DNA from: Oscillospiraceae bacterium | Lineage (GTDB): Bacteria; Bacillota; Clostridia; Oscillospirales; Acutalibacteraceae | DNA length: 9,715 bases | Reading direction: 5' to 3' | NCBI GenBank assembly: GCA_009783605.1 | Contig: WRDE01000050.1 | Coordinates: 1 to 9,715, forward strand | Shown here: piece after piece, positions 1-7,299 of the stretch | Layout of the letters: each line of letters opens with the position of its first letter | Position numbering within the stretch: position 1 is the first letter of the stretch | Made by a program: the position numbers and the translations under genes | The notes under the pieces: model-generated | The model's database searches: none | Seen by the model: the letters and a program-made list of their open reading frames with translations, nothing else | Told to the model about the DNA's origin: nothing

Positions 1-618
1 ACCGATAGAACTATTTGTTCCGTTGACTGCACCCACATTGTAACAGTTTTTAATTATACTCTTAGAATCATTATTAGCACCGACCACGCCGCCGACAAAA
101 GAATCACCATTGATAATATTTGTGTTATAGCAATCTATAACTGTACCGTCATAATTCAACCCAACTACACCACCTGCATAACTGCGTTCATCAGTGCCGG
201 TAATAGAAGCGTTGTTATAACAATTTTCGATTATTCCATGATCGTTATGTCCGATTATTCCGCCAACAAAAGATGATCCTTTTATATCGCCGTTAAAAAT
301 ACCCAGATTTTTCACTTTTCCGCCATTGAAATAACCGAATAATCCGATAAAATGCGTACTTGACCGGTCGATAATAAGATTGCGTACAACATGATTATCA
401 CCGTCAAAATTCCCTTTAAATTGGCTTGTGAAATTCCCAATCGGCATCCATCCGCCGCCATCCCCGGCATCATATCCAGCCAGATCAATATCCGCGGTCA
501 TCTTGAAATATGTTCCCGCGTAAGCATTCCCGCCGTTCACCTCAACCGCCAGTCTCGCCAGATCCGCTACATTCGCAATCAGATACGGGTCGGTTTCGGT
601 GCCGGTGCCCGCCCACAG
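1..618 (-). repeat. GLUG block 2 (partial), second copy of the entry segment plus at least three units
   Basis: Residues 2078-2283. The entry segment (LWAGTGTETDPYLIAN ... FKMTADIDLAGYDAGDG ... WMPIGN ... IGLFGYF) closely repeats that of block 1, and is followed by GGIIG, GGVVG and GGVVG units with NCYNN, DCYNT and NCYNV. The array continues off the window edge. The nucleotide sequences 433-618 and 4405-4581 are recognisable diverged direct repeats with small in-frame indels, which points to a cassette duplication within the gene. Confidence 0.92.
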
Positions 619-3600
619 CGAGATCACGGTGAAGCTTACGTCAAAGCTCCGGGCGGTGATATGCGCGCCGCCGCTGACCGTTACCGTGGCGGTATATGTT
701 CCCGGCGCCAGACCGGTGACCGGTGTGACCGTGAAGGTTTCGCCGGCGTCCCCGACATTGCCGACCGCGGTTTTACTCAAGGTGAAACGCGACGCGTCGG
801 GTCCGGAGAGCGCTATCGTCAGCGCGCCGGCCGGGTGGCTGCCGGTATTGGTGACCGCCGCCGTTAGCGGGGTTTGCGCGCCGTAGCCGTGTGCCGCGGC
901 GGGGAAGGTCTGGGTGCCGCTTTTATCTAAGGATATGCCGTATGTGGGATCCGGATTCGGCAATACCGTGATCCGGAACGGCGCCCCGGCGGCATAGCCG
1001 GCGAACCAATAGTTGGATTTCAAATCCAGACCGCCGGAAATGGTGATATCCAATTCCCCTGTAGCCGTTATATTGGCCGGAAGCTGTATCCCGTTGATCG
1101 AAAAAACAGGATGGGACGTCAATACCGCGTTTATATTATATTCAAAGGTTCCCCACCAGCTTTGGCTCAGCTTGTAAAGGATATCCCCGTTGGTAATAAA
1201 GCCGCTGTGCAGCGTTTGGGCGGGAATCGTGATATTGACCGCGTGGGGCGGCGTCGCGGAGGGATTTACGCCGTCGGGATCGGGATGCGGCGTGATGGCA
1301 ATGGTTTCCGCGCTGCCCGCGCACCCCTGGTGATAAACATAGTCTTCAGATAAGCCGAGATCCACAATCGACAGCACAAGATCGCCGGTATCGTCAATAA
1401 ACGCGGGCAGCGGAATACCGTTTATGGCGAAAACAGGCGAACGGTCTGATATGGCGCTTTTACTGTATTCGCTTATCGGCCAATACCCGTCATACAGACT
1501 GTATAAAATATGCTCGTTGGCGATATACCCGTTGTGCAGCGACTGCTCCGGGAAATAGTGGTATACGGCGTACGGCGGAAGCAGTTCGGGTTCCACCGTG
1601 AAACTCACATGGAAACTCTGCGCCGCCACACTCCCGCCGCTGACAGTCACCGTCGCGGTATAAGTCCCCGCATCCAAGCCGGTTTTCGGGGCAACGGTGA
1701 AGGTGTCGCTGCCGGATACCGCGAGACTGCCGATAGAGGTTTTATTCAGAGCGAAAGCGGACGCATTGGCACCAGATAGCGCCACCGTCAGCCCGCCGCT
1801 CGGCTGGTTGCCGGTGTTGGTCACCGTCACGGTCAGCGGCGTCTGCGCCCCATAGCCGTAAACCGCCCCGGCGAAGGTATGGGTACCGGATCTGTCGAGA
1901 CTGATACCGTAGGTGGCGGGATTGGTCCGGATCACGTCGCTGACCGACGCCGTGCCGGCGTTATAGTTGGCGTTGGCCGCCGACCGGGCATAGACGTAGT
2001 AATCGGTATCCGGCGACAAGCCGGTAAAAGCGGGGGAGGGCTGCCAAATCAATGCCGCCGGGTCAGCGGATGCCGATGTGCTGATCGCATATTCCACCGT
2101 CTGGCCGTTGGCGGGCGCGGCGACTGTATAAACCCCTATCATAGTGGTAGCGCGCGCTTCCCAGTCGGGCTTGCCGACCGCCGCGCCGGCGGCTTTGTTG
2201 ACGGTCACCTTCGCCGTATCGGACAAGGTTTTATATAAGTCCGCATAAGCCGGGGTGAAGGTGTACCCATAATTTGTAGTATTGCTGTCGGACACGGCGG
2301 GATAGGCGGTTGCGCCGTTTGTCCATGCGGAGGTGCCGGTGACGGTTTTTCCGGTAACCGGGTCGACGAACCCGACGGCTGACGCGTACAGCGACTGGCC
2401 GTAGGTGATCGGCGTCGTCGCCAACAGGACCGGCGTCCGCCGCGCAACGGTTGCGCTGGTTTTGGACGGATATACATGGCTGCCATAATGCATAAACATC
2501 GATAATTCGGGATAATAGCAATAGTCCTCGTCCGTATCCCGTTTATCAAATACCTCACCGAGGGTTGCTGCGAAGGATGGCGACACCATCTCGGCAGTGG
2601 ACAGGCCGGTTACCGAGCCGTTGCCGGCGCCGATTCCCGGACCGGTATGGATCTCGTTATTGTAATAACAATTTATCAGAGCCCCTTCATTATATCCGGC
2701 TATACCGCCGCGGAAATCAACTGTGCCCTCCAATGCTCCCGTATTGTAACAATTGGTAACCGTACCGTAATTATCCCCGGCTATACCGCCGCATTTGCTG
2801 TCTTCTATTCCGCTATAAACGTCGCCGTAAGCTGTTACCGTACCTGTATTGTAACAATCGGTTATTCTTGCATTATATGAGTTTTCGCCTGCCAAACCGC
2901 CGATCCCATTGTTGCCGGTCACCGCTCCGGTATTGAAGCATTGTACTATGTATCCGTTATAACCAGCATTACCTCCGGTTATACCGCCTACCCAATTGCC
3001 GCCGGATACCTCACCGGTATTGATGCAACCGCCGATCACCCCGCCGTTGCCCCCGGCAATACCGCCGGTTGCATGACCGTAGTCTGCCCTGCCGAAAACC
3101 CCGCCCATATTCTGACAGTATGAAATGTCGCCGGAATTTTCCCCGCATATACCGCCGGAACTGCTATAAAGCGCGTATACTTGACCTTCATTCGCGCAGT
3201 CCGCAACGCCGCCGTAGCCTTTGTTGTACCCCGCTATTCCGCCGATTACCCATTCACCGGAAACGCCGTACCAGCCGGCATTATAGCAATATCTAATCAA
3301 GCCGCCGTCATTTGTCCCGGCAATGCCGCCTACACATTCTCTTCCTATAACATCATGGTTGTTTACGCAATATATGATCTCATTTTCGTTGCATCCGGCA
3401 ATGCCGCCGACCTGGCTCCGGCCGTTAACATAACCCCTATTGGTGCAATTGTCAATGAGAGCTTCGCTGCCCCACATGTCAAAAACTTCGTCAAAAAGGG
3501 TAATGGTAGTGGTATTGCTCCCGACTATGCCGCCGATATTATCATCTGTTCCGATAACGTTACCGGTATTTTCACAATATTCGATGATGTCGACATTTAT

Positions 3601-6600
3601 TCCGGCAATACCGCCCAGTGTGTCTTTGCCGCTGACCGCGCCGGTATTGGTGCAGCTGCGGATGACCGCCGGATAGTCGGAAAATTCACTGTAAATACTG
3701 GCGTTACCTCCGGCGATACCGCCGACATATTCTTCACCGATGACCGCACCGGTATTTTCACAAACTTCGATGATACCGAGATTCCATCCGACTATACCGC
3801 CGACGAGACTTTCGCCGCCCACCGCGCCGGTATTGGTGCAGTTGCTGATGGCAGCCGGGGAGTATCCCGCTATCACGTTGCTACTATTATATCCGGCGAT
3901 GCCACCCACACGAACGGTTCCGGTTATATCCCCACTGTTGGTACAATCCGATATTATGCGCCTGTAATTATTATACCCGGTGATACCGCCAATATATTCC
4001 TCGCCGGTGACCGTACCGATGTTATGACAATTTGTAATTGTAGCATAGCTGTCCCCAACGATGCCGCCGATACTATTTTCGCCGGTGATCGCGCCGGCAT
4101 TACTGCAATTGATAATCGTTCCGATAGATCCCCCGGCAATACCGCCGACATCATGCTGCCCGTTTATCGTACCCGTGAAATGACAGTTTTCTATTAATGT
4201 GGAGGAAGACCAACAATCTCCGGCTATGCCGCCGACATTGAGATCCCCGACGACCGTGGCTCCGCTGACATTGACATTCCGTATGGCGCCATTCAACATA
4301 CGGCCGAACAGCCCGATATCTCTTGCATTCGGCCGGTTGATTGTCATGTTGGTAACGGTATAGCCGCTTCCGTCAAAATAACCTGAAAACGAATTTGAAT
4401 AATTTCCGATCGGCATCCAGCCGCCGTCTCCGGCATCGTACCCTGCCAGGTCGATATCCGCGGTCATTTTGAAATATTTATTTACATATGTACCTTTATT
4501 CGTTTCCATCGCCAGTCTCGCCAGATCCGCCGCATTGGCAATGAGATACGGATTGGTCTCGGTGCCGGCGCCGGCCCATAACGCGCTCACCGTAATGATT
4601 CCCGAGGTGACGGATTTGTCGTTGAATTGGGCATCCCCCGCTTTGGTGGCGGTGATGGTAAAGGTGCCGATCCCGACCAGAGTAAAGGTGCTGCCGCTGA
4701 CGGTGGCGACGCCGGTATTGCTCGATACATAGCTGACCGCGCCGCTGCCGCTGCCGCCGGTAGTCTCCAGCGTGATCACGCTGCCCACCGTATAGGAACT
4801 ATTTAAACCGGTAATATTCAGCGCCGCCTGTTCGCCCTTGCCGGCGATCGCGAATTTGGCATTGGCATTCGCGGCAACAGTCATCGGCCGGCCGCCGGTC
4901 TGGGCGGTTTGCGGTATGGTGATTGCGAACGCCGCGGACGATCCCGCCGCGGGAGTGCCGCTGAAAGTGATGGTGATAGTCTCCGAAAAGCCGGCCGCGT
5001 TTGCCGTCGCGGTCACTCCTGCCGGCATATTGGCAAACCAGCCGGTCGCGTTCACGTTATTCAGCCCGCCGCGTACCACCGAGGCGTTGCTCAGGGTGAT
5101 CACCGTGCTCGGCGATCCGGTCAGCGCGGCGCCCACATCACCGCTGACCGTAACATTGCCGGCAGATGCGGACGCGGATGCGAAGGTCAGGTTGACCACA
5201 GCAAAATCAATGCCCCGGTATCCGCCCTTGACGTATATGTAGGCACGATTTGGTCCCGCTTTATACGGTTTTTCGACATATATCTCATAATCGGTATCCT
5301 GGATCAATGCAACAGGGTTGGAAAATTGAGTATTAAATCCGCCTTTGGAGCGGTCAAAGCTCCAGTTCCATAGACTGCCCGTCACCTTGAGATCGGTAGC
5401 TGTCGGTGACACGGTATATGACCCGAAATCGCGTGTGCGCCAATTGTTGAAATACCACCCGCTATTATTGATAAACAATGCCGTCGGACTTTCGGTGGGA
5501 TAGCCTACATTATTGGAATAACCGATATAATAAGTATAATCAGGACCGTAGCTGTAAGCATTGTTGAAATACCCGTTATCGGTCAGCCATTTATAAGTGC
5601 TGCCGGTCAGGGTATTGTAGTCGCCGCCGCTGACCGCGGGCAGACCCGGCTGATAATACATATTGCCGCCGGTCGGCGTTCCCGCGGTATGCTTCGGTAA
5701 AAAATCAGGATTGCTGCTGCCGGACATAAAATATTTATAGTACAGCTGGTTTTTCCAGTTGCCCTCGTCATTCCAGGATCCGGCCATATTCCCGACCGTT
5801 TCAAAATCATCCCAGGTGGTGTCAACATAATAATAGGTTCCGTTGATATTTATCATGTTCCACGCATGTCCGCCGCCGCCGCCCGAGCCGCCGGAACCGG
5901 CCTGCCCGTAAATGATCAGCGTTTCGATTCCGAGCCGGTTGAGGATATACGCATAGGCCTTGGCATAGGATTCGCATACCGGACCGTGGGTATCCAGATC
6001 CAATACACCCAAAATATCGTGGGCATACGCGTTGCCATCCGGCTCACCGTTATAATAGGAATAATCCCGTTCGGCGCAGATCTTGTCATGAACCAGCCGC
6101 GCTTTGTCATAATCACCGCTCACGGATGCTGTCAGCGCGGCATATTCCGCATATTTGGCTTCAATGATCGGTGCGATACGCTGCCGTTCGGTATAATATT
6201 GGTAATCCTCCGATACATGCAGCAGTATCACCGTATAAATGCTTCCGTTGTTGCCATATGAAAATCCGTTATTGAAAAAGTAATACTGCGGATTGTCCCG
6301 GCTAAAAGCGGCAAAAGCAAGTCGGATTAAATTCAGAGAATTTGTATTCACCGGCAAATTAAGCGTATTTATCATCATTGAACCGGCGTTGATTACGGTG
6401 GCATTGCCGGTAACAAAATCACTTGTACTGTAATAAGCGGCTTCGGCATATGAGATCAGCCCTTCATACAGGGCGATCAATGCGGCGCTGTCGGCGCCGG
6501 TATTGGCGGCGTTGGCGATCCAGTCATAGCCGTACCGCGATCCGCCCGGAACCGAAATCGCCATATAAGCACGAAGAAACAGCGAGCGAACCCGTGCTTC

Positions 6601-6849
6601 GGCTATGACGTCATTGCCGGGCACCCCTGATACTTCCGTTTCAACAAACGGGCTGATACCGCCTACCGGCAGCAGTATCCCGTCTTCTTCAATAAAGTAA
6701 ACCGGCGGTTCCTCGACCTGTTCAACAGTGTATCCGGAATCTGCCGGATTTGCCTGAACCGTCATCGTCGGCAGGCTGACAAATAAAAATGCCAGCACCA
6801 ATAGAATCTGTAATCCGGACCCGAAAATCTTTTTAATCTGCTTGCCCAT
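1..6849 (-). CDS. Giant secreted modular surface protein: transglutaminase-like domain, GLUG repeats and Ig-like modules (partial, C-terminus outside window)
   Basis: The frame from ATG at 6849 to the left edge has 2283 codons and no stop. AGGAGG at 6860-6865, 10 nt upstream, fixes the start. Residues 1-33 form a signal peptide (basic start, hydrophobic core, VQA|NP cleavage). Residues ~64-400 are a helical region plus a transglutaminase-like core with C292 (GPVCESYAKAY), H328 (GHAWNM) and D343 (YYVDTTWDD), so the triad is intact. Then come an aromatic-rich unassigned part (~400-545), Ig-like segments (~555-756), GLUG block 1 (757-1463), MBG-like (~1464-1554), FN3-like (~1556-1644), Ig-like copy A (1647-1752), two unknown modules (1758-1859, 1867-1968), Ig-like copy B (1970-2075) and GLUG block 2 (2078 on). 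The likely role is cell-surface adhesion or matrix, with possible protein crosslinking or proteolysis by the N-terminal domain; substrate unknown. The anchor signal, if any, is outside the window. Confidence 0.95.
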   Translation of the reverse strand, partial: MGKQIKKIFGSGLQILLVLAFLFVSLPTMTVQANPADSGYTVEQVEEPPVYFIEEDGILLPVGGISPFVETEVSGVPGNDVIAEARVRSLFLRAYMAISVPGGSRYGYDWIANAANTGADSAALIALYEGLISYAEAAYYSTSDFVTGNATVINAGSMMINTLNLPVNTNSLNLIRLAFAAFSRDNPQYYFFNNGFSYGNNGSIYTVILLHVSEDYQYYTERQRIAPIIEAKYAEYAALTASVSGDYDKARLVHDKICAERDYSYYNGEPDGNAYAHDILGVLDLDTHGPVCESYAKAYAYILNRLGIETLIIYGQAGSGGSGGGGGHAWNMININGTYYYVDTTWDDFETVGNMAGSWNDEGNWKNQLYYKYFMSGSSNPDFLPKHTAGTPTGGNMYYQPGLPAVSGGDYNTLTGSTYKWLTDNGYFNNAYSYGPDYTYYIGYSNNVGYPTESPTALFINNSGWYFNNWRTRDFGSYTVSPTATDLKVTGSLWNWSFDRSKGGFNTQFSNPVALIQDTDYEIYVEKPYKAGPNRAYIYVKGGYRGIDFAVVNLTFASASASAGNVTVSGDVGAALTGSPSTVITLSNASVVRGGLNNVNATGWFANMPAGVTATANAAGFSETITITFSGTPAAGSSAAFAITIPQTAQTGGRPMTVAANANAKFAIAGKGEQAALNITGLNSSYTVGSVITLETTGGSGSGAVSYVSSNTGVATVSGSTFTLVGIGTFTITATKAGDAQFNDKSVTSGIITVSALWAGAGTETNPYLIANAADLARLAMETNKGTYVNKYFKMTADIDLAGYDAGDGGWMPIGNYSNSFSGYFDGSGYTVTNMTINRPNARDIGLFGRMLNGAIRNVNVSGATVVGDLNVGGIAGDCWSSSTLIENCHFTGTINGQHDVGGIAGGSIGTIINCSNAGAITGENSIGGIVGDSYATITNCHNIGTVTGEEYIGGITGYNNYRRIISDCTNSGDITGTVRVGGIAGYNSSNVIAGYSPAAISNCTNTGAVGGESLVGGIVGWNLGIIEVCENTGAVIGEEYVGGIAGGNASIYSEFSDYPAVIRSCTNTGAVSGKDTLGGIAGINVDIIEYCENTGNVIGTDDNIGGIVGSNTTTITLFDEVFDMWGSEALIDNCTNRGYVNGRSQVGGIAGCNENEIIYCVNNHDVIGRECVGGIAGTNDGGLIRYCYNAGWYGVSGEWVIGGIAGYNKGYGGVADCANEGQVYALYSSSGGICGENSGDISYCQNMGGVFGRADYGHATGGIAGGNGGVIGGCINTGEVSGGNWVGGITGGNAGYNGYIVQCFNTGAVTGNNGIGGLAGENSYNARITDCYNTGTVTAYGDVYSGIEDSKCGGIAGDNYGTVTNCYNTGALEGTVDFRGGIAGYNEGALINCYYNNEIHTGPGIGAGNGSVTGLSTAEMVSPSFAATLGEVFDKRDTDEDYCYYPELSMFMHYGSHVYPSKTSATVARRTPVLLATTPITYGQSLYASAVGFVDPVTGKTVTGTSAWTNGATAYPAVSDSNTTNYGYTFTPAYADLYKTLSDTAKVTVNKAAGAAVGKPDWEARATTMIGVYTVAAPANGQTVEYAISTSASADPAALIWQPSPAFTGLSPDTDYYVYARSAANANYNAGTASVSDVIRTNPATYGISLDRSGTHTFAGAVYGYGAQTPLTVTVTNTGNQPSGGLTVALSGANASAFALNKTSIGSLAVSGSDTFTVAPKTGLDAGTYTATVTVSGGSVAAQSFHVSFTVEPELLPPYAVYHYFPEQSLHNGYIANEHILYSLYDGYWPISEYSKSAISDRSPVFAINGIPLPAFIDDTGDLVLSIVDLGLSEDYVYHQGCAGSAETIAITPHPDPDGVNPSATPPHAVNITIPAQTLHSGFITNGDILYKLSQSWWGTFEYNINAVLTSHPVFSINGIQLPANITATGELDITISGGLDLKSNYWFAGYAAGAPFRITVLPNPDPTYGISLDKSGTQTFPAAAHGYGAQTPLTAAVTNTGSHPAGALTIALSGPDASRFTLSKTAVGNVGDAGETFTVTPVTGLAPGTYTATVTVSGGAHITARSFDVSFTVISLWAGTGTETDPYLIANVADLARLAVEVNGGNAYAGTYFKMTADIDLAGYDAGDGGGWMPIGNFTSQFKGNFDGDNHVVRNLIIDRSSTHFIGLFGYFNGGKVKNLGIFNGDIKGSSFVGGIIGHNDHGIIENCYNNASITGTDERSYAGGVVGLNYDGTVIDCYNTNIINGDSFVGGVVGANNDSKSIIKNCYNVGAVNGTNSSIG
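625..942 (-). repeat. Ig-like domain copy B
   Basis: Residues 1970-2075: YGISLDKSGTQTF ... YGYGAQTPLTAAVTNTGSHP ... TYTATVTVSGG ... SFDVSFTV. It is the second copy of the domain at 1594-1911. The two copies flank the pair of unrecognised modules, giving the order A-M1-M2-B. The DNA here is visibly richer in G and C than the GLUG parts. Confidence 0.8.
946..1251 (-). repeat. Unrecognised ~102-residue module, copy 2
   Basis: Residues 1867-1968. It starts PPHAVNITIPAQTLHSGFI and contains ILYKL, PVFSINGIQLPA and TATGEL, ending PNPDP. Residues shared with copy 1 include Q-x-LH-x-G-x-I, N-x-x-ILY-x-L, EY, PVF-x-INGI-x-LPA and TG. Copy 1 precedes it with a seven-residue linker. Function unknown; probably structural or ligand-binding. 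Confidence 0.75.
1273..1578 (-). repeat. Unrecognised ~102-residue module, copy 1
   Basis: Residues 1758-1859. It starts PPYAVYHYFPEQSLHNGYI and contains ILYSL, PVFAINGIPLPA and DDTGDL. It aligns without gaps to copy 2 over the first 66 residues with 32 identities, then with one gap to the end (PHPDPD). I do not recognise the family. The pattern of alternating hydrophobics, and the Ile-Asn-Gly-Ile turn in both copies, suggest a compact beta-rich domain. Confidence 0.75.
1594..1911 (-). repeat. Ig-like domain copy A
   Basis: Residues 1647-1752: starts YGISLDRSGTHTF, continues YGYGAQTPLTVTVTNTGNQP, and ends TYTATVTVSGG ... SFHVSFTV. It is paired with copy B at 625-942, of the same length (106 residues) and clearly homologous in both protein and DNA. 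It resembles the ASPM-SPD-2-Hydin-like/Ig-like modules of bacterial surface proteins; the exact family is not certain. Confidence 0.8.
1918..2184 (-). other. FN3-like domain of the surface protein
   Basis: Residues ~1556-1644 contain VEYAISTSASADPAALIWQ followed by FTGLSPDTDYYVYARSAANANY, the L-x-P-x-T-x-Y-x-V-x-A-R signature of fibronectin type III folds. It is a single copy here, placed between the MBG-like domain and Ig-like copy A. Confidence 0.7.
2212..2460 (-). other. MBG-like domain of the surface protein
   Basis: Residues ~1464-1546 show the pattern PITYGQSLYAS ... TGTSAWTNGATAYPAVSDS ... YGYTFTPAYADLYKTL ... KVTVNKA, typical of MBG-like (mostly-beta, Ig-related) spacer domains of Firmicute surface proteins. 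The TVNKA ending is characteristic of such repeats. It follows GLUG block 1 directly and probably acts as a rigid spacer. Confidence 0.7.
2461..4581 (-). repeat. GLUG block 1: entry segment plus 18 GLUG repeat units
   Basis: Residues 757-1463. It opens with a non-repeating entry segment (LWAGAGTETNPYLIAN ... GWMPIGN ... FDGSGYTVTNMTI ... IGLFG), standard before GLUG arrays. From 4236 down to about 2635 there are 18 units averaging about 30 residues, each starting with a GGI(A/V/T)G-type motif and carrying a Cys, usually as N-C-x-N, about 10-25 residues later. Spacing varies because several units carry loops of 5-16 extra residues (for example the FDEVFDMWGS insert in unit 9). It ends with a cap-like segment (GLSTAEM ... 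FAATLGEVFD). GLUG arrays are expected to form a beta-solenoid and are common in adhesins. Confidence 0.93.
5800..6126 (-). other. Transglutaminase-like catalytic core
   Basis: Covers residues ~242-350. The conserved order Cys-His-Asp is present: C292 in GPVCESYAKAYAYIL, H328 in GHAWNMININ, D343 in YYYVDTTWDD. The preceding segment (ARLVHDKICAERDYSY) matches the usual helix and strand before the catalytic Cys in bacterial transglutaminase-like proteins. A glycine-rich loop (GSGGSGGGGG, residues ~318-327) sits just before the catalytic His. All three catalytic residues are retained, so activity is plausible, but bacterial members include peptidases and crosslinkers and the sequence does not separate these. 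Confidence 0.88.
6751..6849 (-). other. Signal peptide of the surface protein
   Basis: Residues 1-33: a basic N-terminus (MGKQIKK), a hydrophobic stretch (LQILLVLAFLFVSL) and a small-residue cleavage site after A33 (TVQA|NPADS). This indicates Sec-dependent export. The cleavage position is inferred by eye. Confidence 0.88.
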
Positions 6850-6859
6850 AATACAATAG

Positions 6860-6865
6860 CCTCCT
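6860..6865 (-). promoter_or_regulatory. Ribosome binding site of the surface protein gene
   Basis: A perfect AGGAGG on the minus strand, 10 nt before the ATG at 6849. It decides the start codon and places the signal peptide directly at the N-terminus. Confidence 0.9.
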
Positions 6866-6896
6866 GAAATTGTGTGATGAAAAATCAATTGGAGTA

Positions 6897-6925
6897 ATTA
6901 TACAATAAGAGTTGGGAAATATCAA
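6897..6925 (-). promoter_or_regulatory. Sigma-A-type promoter of the surface protein gene
   Basis: On the minus strand: -35 TTGATA (6925-6920), a 17-bp spacer, and a consensus -10 TATAAT (6902-6897). The expected transcript start is near 6890, giving a leader of about 40 nt up to the ATG at 6849. Confidence 0.85.
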
Positions 6926-6949
6926 TAGTTTTTTATGGAAACAATTTTA

Positions 6950-6987
6950 GGGGATAGGGGATAGGAGACAGGGATTAAGGGATAGGG
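6950..6987 (+). repeat. G-rich GGGATA-type microrepeat upstream of the surface gene promoter
   Basis: Five runs of three or four G (6950-6953, 6957-6960, 6971-6973, 6979-6981, 6985-6987) are separated by A/T-rich linkers of 3-10 bases, mostly GGGATA-like. The tract lies about 25 bp upstream of the -35 box of the left gene. The spacing would permit a G-quadruplex on this strand; whether one forms is inference. Confidence 0.65.
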
Positions 6988-7052
6988 AATAAAATATGAA
7001 TTATGTGTGATTTCAACGAATTAAATTGATCTGCTGAAATCTTAAAAACATA
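6988..7052. other. AT-rich intergenic stretch with one weak inverted repeat
   Basis: Between the G-rich tract and the first plus-strand promoter I see no gene. A 7-bp inverted repeat (GATTTCA and TGAAATC, about 25 bases apart) could form a weak hairpin but has no adjacent T-run and is not called as a terminator. Confidence 0.4.
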
Positions 7053-7081
7053 TTGCTTTTCGTTTTTCATTGTGATATAAT
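7053..7081 (+). promoter_or_regulatory. Promoter of the intergenic plus-strand RNA
   Basis: TTGCTT (7053-7058), a 17-bp spacer, and TATAAT (7076-7081) with an extended TG at 7073-7074. The expected start is near 7088. No long plus-strand gene begins directly behind it; a terminator follows at about 7300-7333, so it most likely drives a short RNA. Confidence 0.78.
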
Positions 7082-7137
7082 ACCATTGCTGAAGGCAGGA
7101 ATACATATCTGTGCGTTTCTGCCGGCTCCTGACAGAT

Positions 7138-7187
7138 AAAAAAATGCCAAAGCAGGCGCAGGTGGTAACGACACCTACGCCCTGCTT
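7138..7187 (-). terminator. Intrinsic terminator of the minus-strand RNA
   Basis: Arms 7150-7156 and 7181-7187 pair perfectly (7 bp), continued by 7157-7158 with 7178-7179 and 7160-7164 with 7172-7176, closing a 7-nt loop. Read on the minus strand the hairpin is followed by five bases and then seven T (complement of the A-run 7138-7144). The five-base gap before the T-run is longer than ideal. Confidence 0.7.
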
Positions 7188-7237
7188 CAAAGGTGAGCTA
7201 CCCACCCCAAAAACAACCGGATTCCCGGCACTCTGGC
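7138..7237 (-). ncRNA. Candidate ~100-nt antisense small RNA (minus strand)
   Basis: A strong minus-strand promoter (7273-7244) would start transcription near 7237, and a hairpin plus seven-T run would end it near 7138. The product is about 100 nt and wholly complementary to the plus-strand RNA. Overlapping short transcripts of opposite sense, each with its own promoter and terminator, are the layout of antisense-regulated loci such as type I toxin-antitoxin systems, but no toxin-like peptide is visible. Family unknown. Confidence 0.5.
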
Positions 7238-7243
7238 CTCCAT

Positions 7244-7273
7244 AGTATATCATATGATACACAGTGCCGTCAA
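7244..7273 (-). promoter_or_regulatory. Promoter of the antisense minus-strand RNA
   Basis: On the minus strand: TTGACG (7273-7268), an 18-bp spacer, and TATACT (7249-7244) with an extended TG one base upstream of the -10. The spacer contains the 12-base palindrome TATCATATGATA (7248-7259), which could be a protein-binding site or simply part of the -10 region. Confidence 0.75.
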
Positions 7274-7299
7274 CGAGGGAGTTAATTGTTTGAGAACTC

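Noticed and set aside
3181..4197. 338-codon open frame on the plus strand across the GLUG array
   Set aside because: It is codon-for-codon antisense to the surface gene; the repeats simply avoid codons whose complements are stops. No ribosome binding site and a low-complexity product.
7010..7041. GATTTCA/TGAAATC hairpin as a terminator
   Set aside because: Only 7 AT-rich base pairs, a loop of nearly 20 bases and no T-run.
7111..7245. 44-codon plus-strand frame (GTG start, inner ATG at 7144) inside the candidate RNA
   Set aside because: An AGGCAGGA sits 10 nt upstream, but the peptide has no hydrophobic segment or known motif and spans the 7150-7187 hairpin. Kept only as a possibility if the RNA proves to be an mRNA.
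7191..7245. 18-codon minus-strand peptide starting right after the TATACT box
   Set aside because: Its ATG falls at or before the expected transcript start, so it would not be in the RNA.
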